Below, one piece after another: positions 60,691 to 64,000 of a stretch of DNA of 64,000 nucleotides. The notes under the pieces were generated by a model, which saw only the letters and a program-made list of their open reading frames with translations, made no database searches and had not been told where the DNA came from. Source of the stretch: Rhizophagus clarus (lineage: Eukaryota > Glomeromycota > Glomeromycetes > Glomerales > Glomeraceae); contig BLAL01000285.1 in the NCBI GenBank assembly GCA_015698045.1, positions 3,908,001 to 3,972,000 on the forward strand. The letters run 5' to 3'. Position 1 is the first letter of the stretch; each line of letters opens with the position of its first letter. The position numbers were made by a program, and so were the translations under genes.

Positions 60691-61659
60691 ACCTATTGAC
60701 TGAATATAACCCATTATATAAATAGAACTTTTAATTCGACTTGAAATCAATTTGATGCAATTTATTAAAATATTAATTAACGATCCACGAGTCAACTAGA
60801 GAAATTACATATAAAATTTGATACAGATCATATACTAATTTGTCATAATACGCTGACTTTAATGATTTCTGATGTAACAAAAACTATAAGCATAGTTTAC
60901 TAAAAATAACACAAACAATAAAGTAAATGTCACACTTTTATTTTTCAAAGCCACCAAGCGTAAAACTTTTTTTTGACGAAGTTTACCTTGAAAGCACGTG
61001 GCATTTACTATGTTATTAAGTAAACTAAGGTTTTAAAAGTACAAATTATGGAAATTTTTTTATATTTCACTAAAATTTCATGCATATTTGCTTTATTTTT
61101 GATATATTTTATAAGTAAACTATGCTGTAATAACTTCTAACCTGACAAATTCAAGTCTTTTTCACACTCATTATACAAGTGATATGGTATGATAAAGCTA
61201 GTTTTTATCTTTTGAATCTCAGATCTCTTAGAAATTGGACTTTTTCCAACGTTACATTATGGTTTTTTTTGCATGAGATTGGTGGGAAAACTGTGGAAAA
61301 TCATTTCATTAAAGCAAAATGGCGTTATTTAAATATTTGGCTAGCGAAAATCATGAACAACCTCACATTCAGAAATGCGGCTTTTAATTAATAAATTTCT
61401 GTCAAATTTTATTATCATTTTCGCTACTTGACTCGCGGATCACCAATTAAAAGTTACCCAGACTATTATAAACATATTGCCAGCAGTAATTACAAATAAA
61501 GTTTAGCTGGCACTATCAATCATGTGATCCTGGTTGACTCGAGTCAAGAAATTTCTAACTTGTGTGCGAGTTCAACTTGAATCAACTCGAGTTATATAAG
61601 TTCGAGTTCAAGCTCTAGTTTATACATATTATGTTTATTATTACACATTTTATAATAAG
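60691..61659. other. Intergenic stretch
   Basis: AT-rich spacer. CTCGAGTT/GAGTTCAACTTG-like short repeats lie at 61540-61615, similar to sequence at 39795-39845. A 70-residue frame at 61179-61391 has no family or splice support. Confidence 0.4.
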
Positions 61660-61907
61660 GCCTGACCAATTTGATTCTACGTTTTACATAACCCCCCTCC
61701 CTGTTTTTTGATTTTTAGAAGAAAAATTATGCATATAATTTAAAAAAAAAACTTAATTTTGGCCAAAATTAAATTAATCATGTGACATGCATATTTTAAT
61801 TTATAATTCTGACCAAAATTTTCATAATTCTGACCATGTTTTTATTTCCTCCTCTCTAGATTTTGGTTGCTAGTGTTATGTAAAACATAGAATTGAATTG
61901 GTTAGGC
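61660..61907. mobile_element. 248-base MITE with 5-base target duplication
   Basis: The left end reads GCCTGACCAATTTGATTCTA then CGTTTTACATAAC; the complement of the right end reads GCCTAACCAATTCAATTCTA then TGTTTTACATAAC, about 33 bases with five mismatches. It is flanked by ATAAG at 61655-61659 and 61908-61912. The interior is AT-rich with TTTTGGCCAAAATT palindromes and no coding. Confidence 0.85.
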
Positions 61908-61912
61908 ATAAG

Positions 61913-63482
61913 TTATAAATTGTAATTCTTGTAAACAAATTTGTATTACAATAATTTTTTCACAAAAAATTTTTTTTATTCAATCATTTCAGAAGCCATG
62001 TATAATGCAAATGATGTATGTAGATGATTAAATTCCAAATTTTTAAAAAAATAAAGAAAATGATTATTTTAAAAATGTAAACAATAGAAATTAAATAAAA
62101 TTAATTTTAATAATAAGGAAACTGATAACTCTAATATATTTTTTTATAAAAAAATTGTAGTTTTTTTGATTTGTATAACAGTACTTTGTAAATTTTGTGC
62201 ATGATAAAATGAAATATTTGCATTTTAAATACTAATTATATCATACTTGCTTTTTGTTTACTCAATAAATAAAGTTTATACATTATCAACATCTTAAAAA
62301 AATGTAGTGAAATTTTGCAATTCTTATAGTTTGAGAAATATTATTTAAATTACTTAAAGAAACAGCAGAAAAATAAAAAATTAAAGGTTTGTTAGAAGAA
62401 TTTTAACATAAAATTGACTAATTTAATCATGAATTTTTATTAGTAATTCAGTGCTATTATTAAATAAATTAGCAAACAAATAACAATTACTTAACTTTCA
62501 AAAATTCAAAATATCTTATTTTTTTTTTAAATACTATGTTAAATAATAAAAATCAGATTTAACAATTTAAGAATTTAAATGATTGATTAATAAAATAAAA
62601 CTAGTATAAAAAAAAGCAATTTTCTGCTTTTTTTAACAATATAGCTAAATAATATTAATAAAATTTTTTTAATAAATCACATAAATATTTTAGTAATTTT
62701 TAAGAATTTTAATAATAAATTATTCTGAAGCTTTTATAAATAGTATTTGTACTCTTCTAATGTGACAATGATCGTAGCTCTATTTAATAACTTTATGAAG
62801 AGTTTAATTAAGTATTAATTATATTCAAATTCAAAATCATTTCTAGGAAGTCACACTGTATCTGGAATTATGACCTTTATCATCCTATTTTTTACAAGAG
62901 AATACTCTATGATTATATTCGCTCAGTTTACTGACGCTTATATGTATTATAGACAATTGTTTTGAATATAATATCACACTGAATTTAATAAAATTTTTCT
63001 TTTATATCATTTTTAACAGAGAAAGCGAAATTTTACTGGTGGAAATTAGCGTACGTGAGGATAAGAAGTATGAAAAAAAAATTTGATGATTTTTGGGGAA
63101 TTAGCTAGAAATTATTCTGTTCCACAGACTTGTCGTTATCAATTTTAGTCACACAGTGATTGACTTCTGCAATGATACTGGGGAATTCATGAAATGAAGC
63201 TAAAAATATCATTTTCAGATAATCTCAATTTATTTTTTCTTTAAAGAGATCTTTACGACTAAATCTGTATACTTTCAACTCCTAATTTATAAGCCACAAT
63301 AAAAAATTTTCACACATATATACATACATATAGTCATATACATTATCAATTATAATTTTATTTTTAATTCAAATCACCTAATAATTAATTTACTACCAAG
63401 ATTCGTTAGTTTTTTTTTATTTAAGGTCGCCAAAAAAAAAAATAATTTTATAAATTTTTTGAATAAAATTTATTCACGTGAT
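61913..63482. other. Intergenic stretch before channel-like gene
   Basis: Very AT-rich; no gene or repeat of note. It should include the promoter of the gene at 63483. Confidence 0.45.
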
Positions 63483-63950
63483 ATGGATAACGAAGAATTT
63501 GAAACTAAGAAAGATATTGAAATTATAATTCCTCTAGAAGCGGAAAATAAAGCAGAAAAATTTATAGAGAACGATGATGCAAAAGATCATATAAAAGCGA
63601 TTGATGAAATAGAAAAATATGTGAAAATGACCGATGATACAAAAGAGCATATGAAATCACATAGGAAATCAATTGATTATATTTTTGTTTCTCAATACAT
63701 GTATGATATTGACAATAAAGAATATGATCCAACTCTCGATGCTTATGTTGCTACTTTTAGTAAAAATAATAATTTAATTATTAGATGGCGCATCAACGTT
63801 GAAAAGGGTGAACAACCACACAACAATGTTTACTTTCAGTATGATCAACTCAAAGAAATCGACAAAATAGAATCATTTATATTATGTAAAAAAATATTGG
63901 TATTATTTACGAAAGGAAATGATAGGAATCATTGTAAGTATTTATTTTGA
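63483..63950 (+). CDS. N-terminus of a gene resembling the channel family
   Basis: Open frame from MDNEEFETKKDIEIIIPL (63483; an earlier in-frame Met at 63459 is possible). It is Lys/Glu-rich at first, then has a propeller-like strand pattern DAYVATFSKNNNLIIRWRI, resembling YVVTFNGDDNSIERWI in the palindrome's channel protein. The frame meets a stop at 63948-63950, but a good donor (GTAAGT) at 63934 could start an intron whose acceptor lies outside the window. The related genes have no intron here, so truncation is equally possible. Confidence 0.5.
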   Translation: MDNEEFETKKDIEIIIPLEAENKAEKFIENDDAKDHIKAIDEIEKYVKMTDDTKEHMKSHRKSIDYIFVSQYMYDIDNKEYDPTLDAYVATFSKNNNLIIRWRINVEKGEQPHNNVYFQYDQLKEIDKIESFILCKKILVLFTKGNDRNHCKYLF

Positions 63951-64000
63951 CGCAAACAATAGGAATTTGAGTTTATGTTTAATTAATAATTTATATTGTA

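Noticed and set aside
1..64000. tRNA and rRNA genes
   Set aside because: I looked for T-loop GGTTCGANTCC-like sequences with matching acceptor stems and for rRNA-like GC-rich blocks and found none I could support by eye.

Overview
The window reads as nuclear DNA of a very AT-rich fungus, most probably an arbuscular mycorrhizal fungus of the Rhizophagus type (Glomeromycotina). The reasons are: genes split by many short GT-AG introns of roughly 50-100 bases; conserved fungal housekeeping genes (flotillin, GINS Psf3, CTNNBL1); kinase and channel-like families of the kind expanded in these fungi; and long repeat-filled stretches with decayed transposons. Species assignment is inference from gene style, because no rRNA, tRNA or organelle marker was seen.

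Bases 1-22,700 are a gene-dense, conserved block. It holds three tandem minus-strand C2-domain genes (one cut by the window edge, one decayed, one intact), a five-exon flotillin, a GINS subunit Psf3, an unrecognised 157-residue protein, a major facilitator transporter, a 13-exon CTNNBL1 homologue, a PA-TM-RING E3 ligase, a PQ-loop membrane protein and a TKL-like protein kinase. Exon joins were worked out base by base and keep phase throughout.

Bases 23,000-42,800 are accessory and repeat-rich. A foldback element carries about a dozen 79-base hairpin units. A decayed multicopy repeat gene (minus strand) is split by a 3.2-kb inverted-repeat element. Next come a decayed coiled-coil gene and, divergent from it, a decayed Tnp2-like (CACTA-type) transposase. 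The transposase is interrupted by a second, 4.8-kb inverted-repeat element. Both inverted-repeat elements carry a four-exon gene for a small SANT/Myb-like protein, and the two proteins are clearly related. The second element also holds a tandem array of tiny candidate exons, each with donor, acceptor and usually a branch-site sequence.

Bases 42,789-59,045 form one near-perfect palindrome: two arms of about 8.1 kb around an 18-base spacer. Each arm carries, from the centre outward, a 107-residue two-exon gene, a 1141-residue protein with a WD40-like N-terminus and a C-terminal TRP-like ion-transport region, and a PIF1-type helicase pseudogene. The arms differ by scattered transitions; one puts a stop codon in the right-hand channel gene. 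The left arm stops exactly at the end of the 4.8-kb element.

Bases 59,046-64,000 contain the rest of the right-arm helicase pseudogene, a four-copy satellite of about 174 bases, a 248-base MITE with a 5-base target duplication, and the start of another gene resembling the N-terminus of the palindrome's channel protein.
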